42,980 nucleotides of DNA from Chara braunii (GCA_003427395.1 BFEA01000445.1:1181181-1224160); one strand, 5' to 3'; positions 28,312 through 39,826 are shown, counted from the first letter of the stretch. A program made the numbers and translations. The notes: generated by a model from the sequence alone, not told the origin.

Positions 28312-29783
28312 TATTCCCTTAGAGAAAGGCAGCTGGCGTTGGAAAGGGTACAGGAGTTCGAGCGATTGGGGTGGGTCGAACCATCGCTGGGACCGTGGTC
28401 TTTTCCCGTGGTCCTCGTGCTAAAACGAAATGGTTCGGTCCGGATATGTATCGACTATCGAAAATTGAACGCTATCACTACCAAAGATGTGTATCCCTTG
28501 TCGCGAATCGACGATTTGTTAGGTGCTATCGGGGTCGCTCGAGTCTTTTCCAAGTTCGATATCCGACACGGTTTTCACCATGTCGCCGTCCGACCGGAGG
28601 ACCGACCCAAAACGACTTTTGTCCTATTTGAGGGCACGTGGCAATGGGTCCGGTGTCCCATGGGAATTTGTAACGCCCCTGCAACGTTTCAGCAGGCCAT
28701 GAATATGGCCTTTGCTGAGTTCGTTAACAAAACCCGACTAACCCAGCCCCTGATCAATTTTTGCGTGATTGTGTACATGGATGATATTTTGGTCTTTTCA
28801 AAAACACACGAGTACCACGTGGAACACATTGAGTGGGTTTTGCATGCACTAAAAGATGCGGGGTTCAAAGTGGCCTTGGAAAAAAGCGAGTTCTTCTTGT
28901 CGGAGATCTCATTCTTGGGGTACATCGTCACGGTCGATGGACTAAAACCGATCCGAGGAAGGTGTCAGCAGTTCAAGAAGCCCCGGTGTCAGTCACACTC
29001 ACCCAGGTTCGGGCTTTTCTAGGGCTGACATCCTATTACCAACGCTTCATCAAGGGGTTCGCCGGTGTAGCGAAGCCCCTAACGAACCTGCTGAAGAAAG
29101 AGGAGCAGCTGATCTGGACGCCGAAATGCGAAGCGGCGTTTCAGGCGTTGAAGGAGGCTCTGACATCTGCTCCTGTGTTGGCGCGTCCCGACCCGACAAG
29201 ACCGTTCGCACTATACAACTGGCAGCCGCAGGCGATATCGGCGGTGCTGACTCAGCACAGGGTGGACGGAAGGGAACACGTCATTGAGTATGCGTCCAAG
29301 ACACTGAGCCAGGCGCAGGCTAATTACGAAGCGTGCAAAGGCGAATGCCTGGCAGTGGTGTGGGGGATTCATCATTTTCGACTGTATCTCTACGGCCAGA
29401 AATTCATGCTGGTAACGGATCATCAGCCGCTGCTGTCCCTACTCAACAACGCGGATTACACGGGGACCCTGGGAAGGTGGACGGTGCGTCTGCAGGACTA
29501 TGACTTCGACATCCGCCACCGTGCCACGCGGCAGCAGGGCAACGTCGATGGATTGACGCGCCTCCTGCCGCCCAACAAGTGTCCCGCCAACGAGCNACTC
29601 ATTCCGTGGAGGCCAGAAGCCGCGGCGACGAAACCGCACTACGGGGAGCTACACGTGCTCCCAAGGACGACGCCTGAGTCTGGAATGGAGGTTTCGCCGG
29701 AGATGGCAGACGCTATCTCTTTGCCCCATCCAACTCCCTCGCTCTCTCGTCTAGTCCCTACTCGTCCCCTGAAACACATCTAA
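28312..29783 (+). pseudogene. Reverse transcriptase and RNase H, frameshifted
   Basis: RT follows the TGA in frame: SFPVVLVLKRNG, CIDYRKLN, the first catalytic Asp in KFDIRHGF, and VYMDDILVFS with the YMDD pair at about 28777-28785. Near 28950 the coding signal drops one frame, consistent with one lost base in the thumb region, and continues as connection and RNase H (FLGLTSYYQRFIKGF, YASKTLSQAQ, VTDHQPL). The first RNase H catalytic Asp expected after LYT appears to be missing (LYNWQ near 29215). An N occurs at 29596. The segment encodes recognisable but non-functional RT and RNase H. Confidence 0.85.
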
Positions 29784-30336
29784 GTCCTTGTTTCTTCTGT
29801 ACCTTGCCTATGGTCCCGGACCAAGAAGGGTCACATCCGGGAGGGCCCAGTTTTCTTTTATGGGTACAATGTAGTCAGTGTCATACGGTCAAATCTCACG
29901 GACAGTGCGTTAGGTACCGAAGTGAGAAGACATGGGTCTGTCCTGGCTGTAGAACGGACCATGTCCCTACCGAGAAGCGGTATCTGGACGCCAGAACAGC
30001 CGACGGATTTGCGCCAAGTGCCCGCCGGGCAGAAGTCTAGACGGACCTTCTGTTGCTACAGAAGCTGTCAGGCGACTCGCTGTCAGAACTTACCAAAGCC
30101 GAGCGGCGGAGAGTCACGGAGCAGGCGCGGGACTATCGTTGGCAGGGACCGACGTTATAAAAATGAAAGGTCAATGATGACGGAGGGTCTAGCTGGTTGA
30201 CGGTTCCACACCCTCTCGCTAGGTTCGATTGGACACGAGCCGCTCATGAAGAGGATGTGGTCCATTTTCGCGGTCAAGTACACGGAAAAAGCCATCGAGA
30301 AGAAATTGATGGTACTGGTCGGGAATTCGGGAAGAT
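29784..30336 (+). pseudogene. Pol spacer with Cys-rich finger and integrase zinc region
   Basis: The coding signal moves to another frame (29804-30040 and on to about 30330, with TAG at 30038 and further stops near 30160). A Cys-rich motif, C-x2-C-x10-C-x11-C-x2-C (QCSQC to CPGC, about 29868-29952), resembles half of a PHD-like zinc finger. It is followed by LTKAERRRVTEQARDY, which is typical pre-integrase sequence. The His pair of the integrase HHCC domain (near 30245-30300) is in this frame, while the Cys pair CPAC is in the next frame, so another one-base loss lies near 30330. Confidence 0.6.
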
Positions 30337-31404
30337 GTGAAATACATCGTTCAGAATTGTCCGGCCTGCGCGGCAGACAAGGCGTCGGTACAGATGCCTC
30401 GGACAATGGTGCCCACTCGTGTAGAGCGCCCCTTTCAGAGGGTTAGCATCGATACGACAGATATCAACGTCCCGAGAGGTCCCGTCGATCAGGGAGAACT
30501 CAATGTTCTTTTAGTAGCCGTCGATCATTTTTCAAAATGGATCGAGGCGTACCCTATGACCAGCCGGAATTCGCAGGAGGTAGCCTGGTACGTAAATCGA
30601 TTTTTGTGCATGCATCTAGACGTAGAAGATGTACACATGGACAATGGGTCAGAATTTCAAGGCGAAGTAGAACGTCACCTAGTCAGGGCATACGTTAAGA
30701 TTATCTACTCGCCGGGGCATTGGCCTCAAGCCAACGGCCTGGTAGAGAATGTCAACCGATTGATTAGGACCGCCCTTAGACGGAATATCGCTGCGGGAGA
30801 CACCCGGCCCTGGCCTGTCATTGTCGACCACATCTTGGCCGTTTATCGGGCTACCCCACACGGTAGTACTGGGGTGTCCCCCTTTCAACTGAGAACCAAT
30901 AGTGTCCCTCGGGTGCAGTTGTCCCCCTTGGTAGGTACGGAAGTTAGAGCAACACGGGCCCAGCACAGAGACAAGGCCCGCCACTATATAGACTTAATGG
31001 CTAGGGCTTATCCCCCGTTAGTGCGCCGGTGACAGCGGGCCATAGATCGAACGCATCAACGGCAGATCCGCGACTACGAAAATCGACATGCGTCCGCGGG
31101 ACCACTGCCTCGCTATAAAATAGGGGACTTGGTGCAGGTACGGAAATCCGCACGCTCTTCCAAAATCCACCCACGCTATACAGGCATTTACGAGGTGACG
31201 GAAGTTGGCGCACGAGGCCAACACTCCGTGAAGCTGGTTCCCAGGCACAACTCACAGGGCCGCCTGCTAACGAGGCACGCTGCTGCCCTCCGGCCTTTTT
31301 GGCCATCGCTAGATCTCGTGCGGTCACCTGTCCTGCCCGAATCATCTTCTTCGTCCCTCTCTCGTGCTCCTTCGTCCTCACCTCCTTCTTCCTCTTCTCT
31401 CTGA
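30337..31404 (+). pseudogene. Integrase, interrupted by one TGA
   Basis: NCPAC completes the HHCC zinc site. The catalytic core has Asp at 30451 (SIDTTD), Asp at 30640 (MDNGSEF) and Glu at 30745 (GLVEN), with 34 residues between the last two, one fewer than the usual 35. TGA at 31030 interrupts the frame. The same frame then continues through a GDLVQVR and PRYTGIYEV C-terminal domain to a Ser-rich tail and TGA at 31402. No chromodomain is evident. Confidence 0.8.
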
Positions 31405-31444
31405 TCGGGGTCATCGGCATCTGCGGAAGACCTTGCCTCGTAGG

Positions 31445-32599
31445 ATGAACCATCGCCAACAGGAGCATGAACTGCTCGAGCACTTCCAGCCGCCCATCTC
31501 GGACGCTCTTCTCCGGAACCAGTTCAACGACGATCGGCAGCTGCGCTTTGACATTGAGCAAGTGAACGTGTCGGCTCCTAGCGTTGCTGACTTGGCGGTG
31601 TACTCGCTCCTTGCACAGCGGGTGACGTACGCGGGCGTCTATGTGTACATATCGCCCGTGCCTGGTCAGGAATCCACGCGAGTGTTCATCGAGTTCCGAG
31701 CCATCCAGGTGGCTACGAACTTTATGCACAGCATCGCTACTTTCACCGGGGATTTAACCGTCTTGCCTGGACACGATCAGGAGCCGGCGTACAGGTTCTT
31801 GCGCGATTACGCCCTCCAGGTGGCGAGATCGGTGGCGCGACTGTAGGCGAGGGGCACTCATCGCTTCACCGCATACGAAGGACTTCTGCGGCGGACTCCG
31901 GAGGGAGCACTTGCATTGGTGCCGCAGCTTCCCGCGCTCCTTCCTCCCGCTGAGCCCCTCAACATCCAAGCTGTCCCTCCCCCTTCTCTCAAAATGCCTC
32001 CCTTCTTCTCTTACACTACCCTCCCTTACCAACTGACACAACTCCCCTATCCTATGCGCAACTCCCCCGAGTACCTGGTGGAGCTGACGGACGTGGAGCA
32101 GTTGCCGCCCGCTGACAAGGACGCGTGGGAGCTGCATCGGGCGCTGTATTCGTCGGTGGTGCTAGGCATGTTTACATTTTTCGTGGAGCACGAAGTTCAT
32201 AACGTCGGCGAGTTCCGCTACGTATACTACGTGATCGCCAAGCCGAAGCCGGAGCGGAAGGAGGGAACAATGGCGCTTTACCCTTTTGGGAGAATCGGAA
32301 CGAATCGCCCGGGGCTCTTACAACTCATTCACATCGAGTTGCTGTCCATCGTGCAGGTAATCGCCGCAGAAGAAGAAGACTTGCATCTCAGACTGCGGAC
32401 CGCCTCAGCCCCGTGCAGAGCGTATAACGCGGCGGTGATACCTGACTACCTGGCGCGTGAGGGGGAGTCCGTGGTGGACTTCGGGCACGAAGATGAGCCG
32501 CTGCGGCCTCCATCATCGTATCCAAAGTCGGCGGCCCTGAAGGCACCGAGAAAGAGAACCGTCCTGAAGCGGCGACGAAGTCCATCGCCGAAAGCTTAG
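31445..32599 (+). CDS. Post-integrase accessory frame, parts A and B
   Basis: This frame opens after integrase with ATG 31445 and runs to TAG 32597, interrupted only by TAG 31844. Two globular regions (about 31530-31800 and 32060-32420) are separated by a Pro-rich linker. The end is basic (RKRTVLKRRRSPS), suggesting nucleic-acid binding or nuclear targeting. There is no signal peptide or transmembrane helix, so it does not look like the env-like genes of some plant Gypsy elements. No family is recognised. Region B resembles region C of the next frame (shared VEL, AWE and NRP positions), suggesting duplicated domains. Confidence 0.5.
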
Positions 32600-33416
32600 G
32601 CCAGTCGAGTGGGGCCTGTCGAGGAGGTCGTCCAGCCTGCGCCGGTGCGCAAAGTCGATCCGGTTCGCGAGAAAAGAGCCACACTCATCATCGGGCCCCG
32701 ACTGGGGGAGGACTGCCCCGCCGAAGAACCGCGGAGATCCACAGGCCATCAGGAGTCGACACCTCAGCGGCCCCGCCTTCCCGATCTCAATAGCCATGCA
32801 GCCGGGCCATCAGGTGCAGGGGGGGGATTGGGACGAGTTCCATATCCCGCATCAGGACCCCCCCTCCTTGCAGGACCGTTCCGATTTCGCCAGCCCGCCC
32901 GCGATACCCCGGTCATTGGCATTAGCAGTTCCCCCGAGTCGGACGGTCCATCAAACCGACGTGGATCACATGGTGGAACTGGCCACCATCCGGCTTGAGG
33001 CCATCGAGGGGGCGCCGCGTCCTGATCCGGCATGGGAGGCATTCTTGCAGCCTCCATTCGACGGATGTATAGCGGCGAGGTTGGTGGGCACGCTCATCTA
33101 CGAGACCGGCGGACGGCCCAACATTATGTACCATATCCTGATCTTCGCGGCGGTTAAGCGGGAGCCGAGGCCATACACAGAGATCCATCTGGTGCTGACG
33201 GGTCCAAAAAATCGGCCACTGCGACGACGAATCATTCGGGCGATCGCCGATCTCGCGCCACGGGTCCTCTCACATGTGTCGCGGGCCTTCCTCTACCCCT
33301 CCTTTGTCCCGCACCACTTCCATGAAGTGGAAGTGCCAGCCAACTTGGCCGCGCTCGCGGTGTTTCTCCCTCCTCTTCCTCCCCCTCTCAATCTGGAGAT
33401 CGATTACTTCCTATGA
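32600..33416 (+). pseudogene. Post-integrase accessory frame, part C
   Basis: The preceding frame remains open after TAG 32597 to about 32815. At a run of eight G bases (about 32819-32827) the protein-like signal moves to another frame, which runs to TGA 33414. One extra G would explain the change. The globular region (about 32965-33310) has MVEL, AWEAFLQ, YHILIFAAV and NRPLRRRI, spaced like region B upstream. It ends in a Pro/Leu-rich tail. Function unknown. It is probably the C-terminal third of one accessory protein of about 650 residues. Confidence 0.45.
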
Positions 33417-33494
33417 TCATCTCCACCACCACCACCTCTTTCTTTTTCTTCTTCTTTTCCGATCTAAAGCTCGCGCAATGATACTCGCTGTGTA

Positions 33495-33495
33495 N

Positions 33496-33527
<32 letters not shown>
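33495..33527 (+). repeat. Poly(A) tract preceded by N
   Basis: An N at 33495 is followed by about 32 A bases. It lies between the accessory frame and the 3' LTR. It may be a retroposed tail or an assembly-weak homopolymer. Confidence 0.8.
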
Positions 33528-33529
<2 letters not shown>

Positions 33530-33536
33530 CTTTACC

Positions 33537-33671
33537 GATCGGGCCAGCTGACGATGAAGGGGCCGCCCGATCGAATGTATACTATGGGAGGAGGCGATGG
33601 AGGATGCAGGATGCATCCAAGTAGATTAGGAAGATGATCGGGCCAGCTGACGATGAAGAGGCCTCCCGATC
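33537..33671. repeat. Duplicated 36-bp imperfect palindrome
   Basis: GATCGGGCCAGCTGACGATG plus a matching end in CCCGATC occurs at 33537-33572 and 33636-33671, differing at two positions. Each copy starts GATCGGG and ends CCCGATC, so each can fold as a short-stem hairpin. Confidence 0.75.
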
Positions 33672-33739
33672 ATCCAAGATATGATGACATCAGCAGTCGG
33701 GAGACTGCTAATTTTTCAGAACCCCCTGCGTATCACAGA

Positions 33740-36034
33740 TGTGATAAGCCCAGATCCGTACCGCGCGGCTTGCCGTATCCCTGAGGAAAAATCCCGCGGA
33801 AGCCCCGAAGTACGGACACGGACAGAAAGGGGTTTTTCTTTCTTTTTGCTTTTGTTTTCTTTTTGAAATGGCTTTTTCATTTTGTTTGGTTAATGACTCC
33901 CGCGCGGGCGAATAACGGCCGTGGTATGAAAAGCAAGAAACGGTTTCGGTTGGAATTTTTTTTTTTGAATTTTTGCGTGCGCGCCTAAGCTCCGACTTCT
34001 TCGCGCGTCTCGCACCCCCGTTTCTTGTTTTGCATCCCCGCGCCATCTTCCCTTCTTGCCGCGCGCGTTCTCCCCATGCAGGACTCTTCGTCTTCCCCTC
34101 CGCCCAGCTCGATCCTTACCCCGCGAAGTGATTGGCCGCGTGGTTGGGATGCTGGGATCAATGTGGAGAGCGGGAAACCGCGCGCCACTTGAACGGACAC
34201 CCCAATCACGTAGGACCGTGCCTTCCTGCGGGTCGAACCCTCTAACTCCGCACCTTCCTCCTGTCCTGCTCATCTACAACCTGCGCTGCCTGCACCTCGC
34301 GCTGACAACCCGCCGCCTCCCGCGCTATAAATTTGCGCAACCCTCTCCTCTCTTCCTCTTTGATCTTGGTTGCAATGCTGCGCGAGCTATGCACGAAAGT
34401 CCGCGGCGCCGAACAGGCTCGACGAGCCCAAGGACGGGCGGAGTGACGACATGGGGTGGACCTGTGGTAGTCTAGGGGCGACGCAGTCGGAGGGACTGAG
34501 AAGTGGTCGGGATTTGACGCCGGCCGCGACATGGCCTTGTGGCTATGGTGGTCGGTGGTCTTGGGAGGTTCGAAGGCTGCGCCTGGGGGCGGCAGTTCAT
34601 TGAAATTTTTGTGTACAAGAAGGACTGGCTTTTATCTCCATCGCTGCTTTGTCTACGCATGTCGTGTGTGTGAAGCCCCGAGTGATGGGAGCTGGTTGTG
34701 CGCATGAGTGATGTCGAAGGTCTATGGATGATTAGATGTCCTGTCAAGGGTTGTTGATTGTTTGCATGTATGCGTGTATGTACTTATCCGGGCGGGGACG
34801 GGGAAACTGAACTGGGGACCGTCTGCCTAGGAGTACGAGCGTNNTCATCCNGTTGTTCCCCTCCCTTCCNCGNCCCTTCGCGCGCGCACGCGNGNTCTCG
34901 GTGTAAACTCACTCTCTCTCTNCCCCTCTCTCTCCCNCCTTCCTTTTTGAACCTCTCGTCCCCGTACCGGTGNCGTCAACCGCCTGCGTCCGCGCGCGTG
35001 GTCGACGCCCCCGCAAGGGGAAGAGAACTTCGCTTTCGCCTTCTTCCTCCGACGCGCTAACCCTGAGAGAGAAGGTTGCATCGAGTGTTGTNTGGAGTCG
35101 ATGTTGGTTCGGATGACCGGGAGCGCGGGATCTTGCCCNTGTTCATCGCCTACTTCCGATCGTCTCATCTCGCTACCGACCTTCCCCATCACAGATGACG
35201 ACAGCGTCTACTGCGATGCGGACGTACGGCGCGCGCTNAGGCGAACGGAGCAAGTGTGTTGGCGNGACCCGCCTCGGGCTTGTGACATAAGGGGGAACGG
35301 GTTTGTCTTGATCGATCGTTTTGATTCCCCGACTCTAATACTGCCTTATACGGGTTTGACTGTGTTGCCCTGGTTGGCCGCTCACGCCGCGTGGCGGCCG
35401 CAGTTTGATTGTCGCTGGTGTCGCCACGGGGACTCGCGTTCTTGGCGACGACTGGTCCTGGGTTACGAGGGCGCGACACGTTTCCCCGAGCTTTCCCGTA
35501 GTGCGGGGGCGCTGCCCGCGCAATTTCGAATTCGGATGCCGGCGAGTCCTCCCGCCGCTTTACCCTCTCGGAAACTTCTGCGCGGACTCTGTGAGTCCGA
35601 CGCCGAGGCTTGAAGGCCTCGAACCAACCACCTCTACAGCAAAGACCCGATGGTTCGGTCACTTCGTGAGGCCGATGACGAGGCCTGAAGGCTTTGAACC
35701 CACCACCTATCCCCCAAACCCCTGACGGCCGAAGTTTTGCCTTCCGCCGCCTTGGCCCTCTCCCCCTGATGCCTTTTCCCGTCCTGGTGCACGACGGCAT
35801 TTCGTTTTCGCGGAAACCCTTCTGATTTTATCGTTTCGGAGTGATCCGACCCCCATGGGACTTTGCGACGACAGTTCGACTCCGGGGAAAACCTCTGGCC
35901 CGAAACGAGAGCCTCCCGTTCCGTCCGGGAGACTCAACCCTTACGGCCAAAAATCCTCGGCCACGCACCTCCTAGAACTCTGATCGGCCACCCCGTACGG
36001 GACAGCACGAGGGGGCGTGAGGTTGTGTATCACA
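33740..36034 (+). repeat. 3' LTR
   Basis: Begins TGTGATAAGCCC and ends TGTATCACA, giving 7-bp terminal inverted repeats TGTGATA/TATCACA. The TATA box is at 34326-34332. N bases at 34843 onward match those of the 5' LTR at a constant offset of 10702, with two additional Ns (35092 and 35139). Confidence 0.9.
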
Positions 36035-36201
36035 CGCCGGCCAGCCAGATATGTCCCAAATGCTTGGCACGCAGGGCCCGCGGCTAACATATGGGAAAGG
36101 CCTGGAGGGTTTCTACGGTAGATGAAACCGTAATTAGAGGGGAAGAAAGCTGCCGTCTTGTAAACCACCAGTAGGTTTCCCAGATATTCTCTCTTTGGTG
36201 A

Positions 36202-36294
36202 TCAGAGCTCGACATACTGGAGTACTGGACCAAAATGGCTCCCAGATATTTTCCCTCAGAGCTCGACATACTGGAGTACTGGACCAAAATGGCT
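36202..36294. repeat. Two-copy tandem repeat, period 54 bp
   Basis: TCAGAGCTCGACATACTGGA and the following 20 bases, to CCAAAATGGCT, are present at 36202 and 36256. Each copy contains the palindromic core TACTGGAGTACTGG. Confidence 0.8.
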
Positions 36295-37399
36295 GGTGGT
36301 GCGAAGCAGAAAGAGAAAAGAAAAAAACAGTGCCAATGCTGATTATGCTGGTTAGTTATTTATTGGCGCCCCACAGACACGTTAGAAGGTCTCCCTCTTG
36401 CCAAACAGTGTTATGCTCCTAACATTAGTAGATCCTGCTATGAACCGAGCAAATGGTAGTCTGAGATTTCTCCAATTTTCTGATAAAATGCTGTCTTTTG
36501 ATCTGCTTTCTGAAAAGTCCGATTTTGAGTCTGTTTTGCCATGGCTTGCTGTGTTTTCTAAGTATGTGCATCATGTGTGTGACTTGCCACCGACGTATGT
36601 GTGCTGTGCGCATGCCTGAGTTTGAGTCTGGCTCGGTGTGCTAACTCTTGGCCATCATGTGTGGCTGTGCCTCGGACAGGGACAGAGTAGCATGTGTCAG
36701 AACTACAGGGACATGACTGAATTTGGGCACCGGATGGACCTGTGGGAAGGCTAGGACGGACAGGGGTAGACATAGAATTTGACTAGTACCCTTTTCAGCA
36801 ATTCGGGTAGGCGCAGTACTCACTACTCAGGGCCGTATGCAGGTGGATGTAGGGTTATATACAGGCCCTGACGTATAATTGCAGACTGAGAGAGGGATCC
36901 ACATCGGTGCGTAAAAAAAAATTGGAATTCCAAAATGTGCTCCGCCGAATCTCACTGACGTGCTCGGCGGTTCCTGGAAATCAAGGGAAGACTTAGTGTC
37001 AAGGGAAAGTGTTTCCACTCCCCCCGCGGCCTGTTGGTACCCCCAACTGGGAATTCCGTTGGCATCAAAAGGGTAGGGGGGGGTGCACCCCTTCCGTAGC
37101 CGACAGCAAGCTGCGTGCAGTGTCCCGGCTCGGACGTGTGCAACGTCCGGTGGACTGGTCCTGGGCAAAGGGTGGACATTACCGTTGTCACACAGGAAAT
37201 GGACTGGTCCCATGCTTCCCCGCCGTGTCTCGCGACGGTCCCGCGGTTTTTGAATTTTTGGTGCCCGTGGACATTTTCAAATCAGGAAAGGGTGGGCGGT
37301 GAAAAAAAAACAGAAAATTCCACGAACGGAGTGCAGGGAGCAACCAGGAACGCCCCACACGAACACACTCTGTCAATCAGCCCCTCCTCTGCATGAGGC
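36295..37399. other. Intergenic, no gene seen
   Basis: Mixed-composition sequence without a recognisable domain in any frame. Open frames are short and overlap on both strands. Confidence 0.4.
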
Positions 37400-38824
37400 A
37401 TGCACGTCGACGGACCATCGGGCATTACCGTCAACGCCGACGCCATAGCCAGGATAGCAGTGCAGCACACTCCATCCATCACCCACAATCTGGCCCGAGG
37501 TGTGCATCAACTCCAGCCGACCAGGGTGGAGGCAGGGCATTGATGGATATCGGTGCCGGTCTTGCTGCGAGGCATTGGATTGCGGCATCTGTCCAATTCG
37601 TTTGTGAATCAGCGTCGTCGAGGGCGCACCTTGCTAACCGTGCAAAAGGAGAGGTGGGAAAGATTGTTTGCGTGTGCCGTCTGAACCCTGTGCTGAGGCG
37701 ATCGACTTCGACGTGCATTCGCTTGTTGTCAGGCATTTGCCGGTCACATGTTCCTCTCTACTATCCTCCAGTTTCTTTCCGAGCCATTCTGCACCCACGC
37801 CAGTCGACACCTACAGACCGTGCGACGTCCGCAGCGGCTCGTGGGAAGGGAGGGGACCCTTAACACTGGTGGCCTATGTGGGGAGGGTTGTTCATCGTCG
37901 TGCTGCTGCCAATGGGGCAAGGAGGCTGGACAGGCTCAGTGCACAGGCTGCAGTTTCCTTTGGGTAGTGTTGATCACCCTTCTGCTGCTTTTGGTTTCCG
38001 TGGCCATCGTTGTTCTCTTCATCACTGTCTTGTTGCTGCTAGCGGTGGTGTTGTGGGTTGTCCTCTTCCCGAGGTCTGCGGAAAGGTGAGAATACAGGAA
38101 CATCCCCCCAAAGATCAGACCTTTCCGGAGGTGCGAGGCAAGTAGGTGACATGGAGAGGCGGCATTGGTCGCAACTTCCTCGCAAGAGGCGGCCTTTCAA
38201 GAGCAGTATGGCGAGACAGAGCATCGAAACCGGTCGGAGGGTTTGCAACCCACTCCTCCATCAGCACACCTTTCCATGTTGAGCCAGGATGCAGACAGGT
38301 ACGGAGATCCCCCATCTTTCCTTTCCCAAGTCGGGCCGCTGCAGCAGTGGCGAAACGATCCACCAGGCCTGCCTGAAATGCCGTGCACGAGCCAGCCACC
38401 TTTCCAACAGTCGATGATGGCCACTGCTTACAGGGGACAGCAGGTGATGGGTTCGCTTCAACCCCATGCAGCATCCTCTCATTTCACTGGTCGTGAAGCT
38501 CGATCGGTGCCTCCCAGAAGATTCAAAAGCAGCGTTGCCCGAGGAAGACGACAATGTGGAGTATGGTGTGGACGGGAGTTCAGGGGAGGTGGGGGTGACT
38601 GATGAACGGCGAGCACCTCACGAGTGGTCCTATGACAACGCGGGGGGGGAGGCCCCGGGGGGGGGGTTCTGGTGGCGCAAGTCATGAATTTGGCCGCCAC
38701 GAGCATTGCGGCGGAGGACAGGTGGCACCTGATGATAATCGCTCTCCGCCTCCAGCAACGGCCCAGACTGTTGGGCATGCAACGCCCACGCACGAGCATC
38801 AGCATATACAGCCATAAAGTCTAA
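37400..38824 (+). pseudogene. Candidate membrane-protein gene interrupted only by TGA
   Basis: One plus-strand frame from ATG 37400 to TAA 38822 contains no TAA or TAG for 474 codons. It contains TGA at 37541, 37682, 37694, 38087, 38147, 38600, 38603 and 38633. A Cys-rich patch (CGEGCSSSCCC, near 37880-37910) precedes about 40 hydrophobic residues (37960-38075), enough for two membrane helices, and then a Gln/Pro-rich region. TGA 38087 lies in AAAGGTGAGA, which could be a splice donor, so part of the pattern may be introns. Around 38466-38687 another frame (acidic, EEDDNVEYGVDG) also looks protein-like, and G-runs near 38642-38666 could cause frame errors. No family recognised. Confidence 0.35.
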
Positions 38825-39171
38825 CCGAGTTCACCCTCCGTCACATATTATTCTCTGAACATTCGGTATCATCTCATCCCATCCGATAATGAACATTTTA
38901 CTTTCCTTCCAACCGCCATTTCTACACTTGCTCTCTCTCTCTCTCTCTCGAGCGCGTGCGGTCCAGTTGACCTGATTGAGAAGTATTGGAGGTAGGTACA
39001 GAGGAAGGCATTACATGCATGCAGGTTTACAACTTTCAACATTGTGCATGCATACACAATAAACACTGTCACACATTGAACCAGAATGTATATGTGGAAA
39101 CAAATGACGAACAGAGACAGAGTGCGCGAAACCAATGATGACACCTGCTTCCATCTCCTCCTCTCCCTAGC
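38825..39171. other. Intergenic with short (CT)n
   Basis: A short CT run at about 38931-38949 and otherwise unassigned sequence. No gene seen. Confidence 0.4.
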
Positions 39172-39640
39172 TTCAACCAAAAAAGAAAATCAGAATTAAA
39201 TAATAATTTTAAATTTTCATTCCATCTTAAAAAATGTCATTCCAATTTTTTTTTTTTTTATCGTACTGGAAAACTTTCATTCCAAGAATGGGGTATCCTT
39301 TCTTATTTGAACTGCATGCTAGAGATGGAATGAAAGTCTGGATGAGTTCATGAAATATTTTAATTGGACAATCATTCTATATAAGGATTTACAGTCATAA
39401 ATATGTTAATCCAATCTAAATTAGAAGATATTTGTCCAGACTTTCATTCCATCTTGAACAAATAGATGTAGTTGGAAGGGAAAACTCATATTTAGACAGA
39501 AACTTATCATATCAAACTGAAAATTTGAGAATTGGACGAACATTAGAATGATAATTTATAAATAATATTGTTTTCTATAAAATATTTTTTCAACTTTCAT
39601 TTCTCGTGGGAATTTTTATATTGTTGTTTTTTTCACTTCG
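39172..39640. repeat. AT-rich direct repeat, copy 1
   Basis: About 450 bp, rich in the motif TTTCATTCCA, with an internal inverted pair (AGATGGAATGAAAGTCTGGA near 39322 and its complement near 39437). It matches 40577-41690 over its whole length except for a 560-bp insertion in that copy. No coding capacity. Confidence 0.8.
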
Positions 39641-39826
39641 TAATTTTTTTTTTTCACTTTTTGTTTCTAGTTTCTTTCTGTTCCTCGCTGTGTAGATCAG
39701 GCAGTGTCCCCTCGCTGTGTAGATCAGGCAGATTTTGCTCTAGATAATAAAGAAAACTCTTTAGGAGATGTTGGTTGTGACCTTTCATTTTATGGCTACA
39801 CAGCCACAGTTCGGTAGGCATGCACA

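Larger units (their letters stand above)
23035..36038 (+). mobile_element. Ty3/Gypsy LTR retrotransposon, about 13 kb, disabled
   Basis: LTRs of about 2.3 kb (23039-25319 and 33740-36034) flank a primer-binding site, gag, protease, RT, RNase H, integrase and an extra downstream frame. The order protease-RT-RNase H-integrase defines Ty3/Gypsy. CGCC lies directly outside both ends (23035-23038 and 36035-36038), consistent with one insertion event. The coding region carries nonsense codons and at least four frame changes, so the copy cannot make its full polyprotein by standard decoding. Outside a central identical block the LTRs differ at roughly 4-5% of positions by eye, so the insertion is not very recent. 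Confidence 0.9.

Noticed and set aside
31445-33416. Envelope-like gene of a plant Gypsy element
   Set aside because: No signal peptide, transmembrane helix or glycosylation-rich ectodomain is visible.
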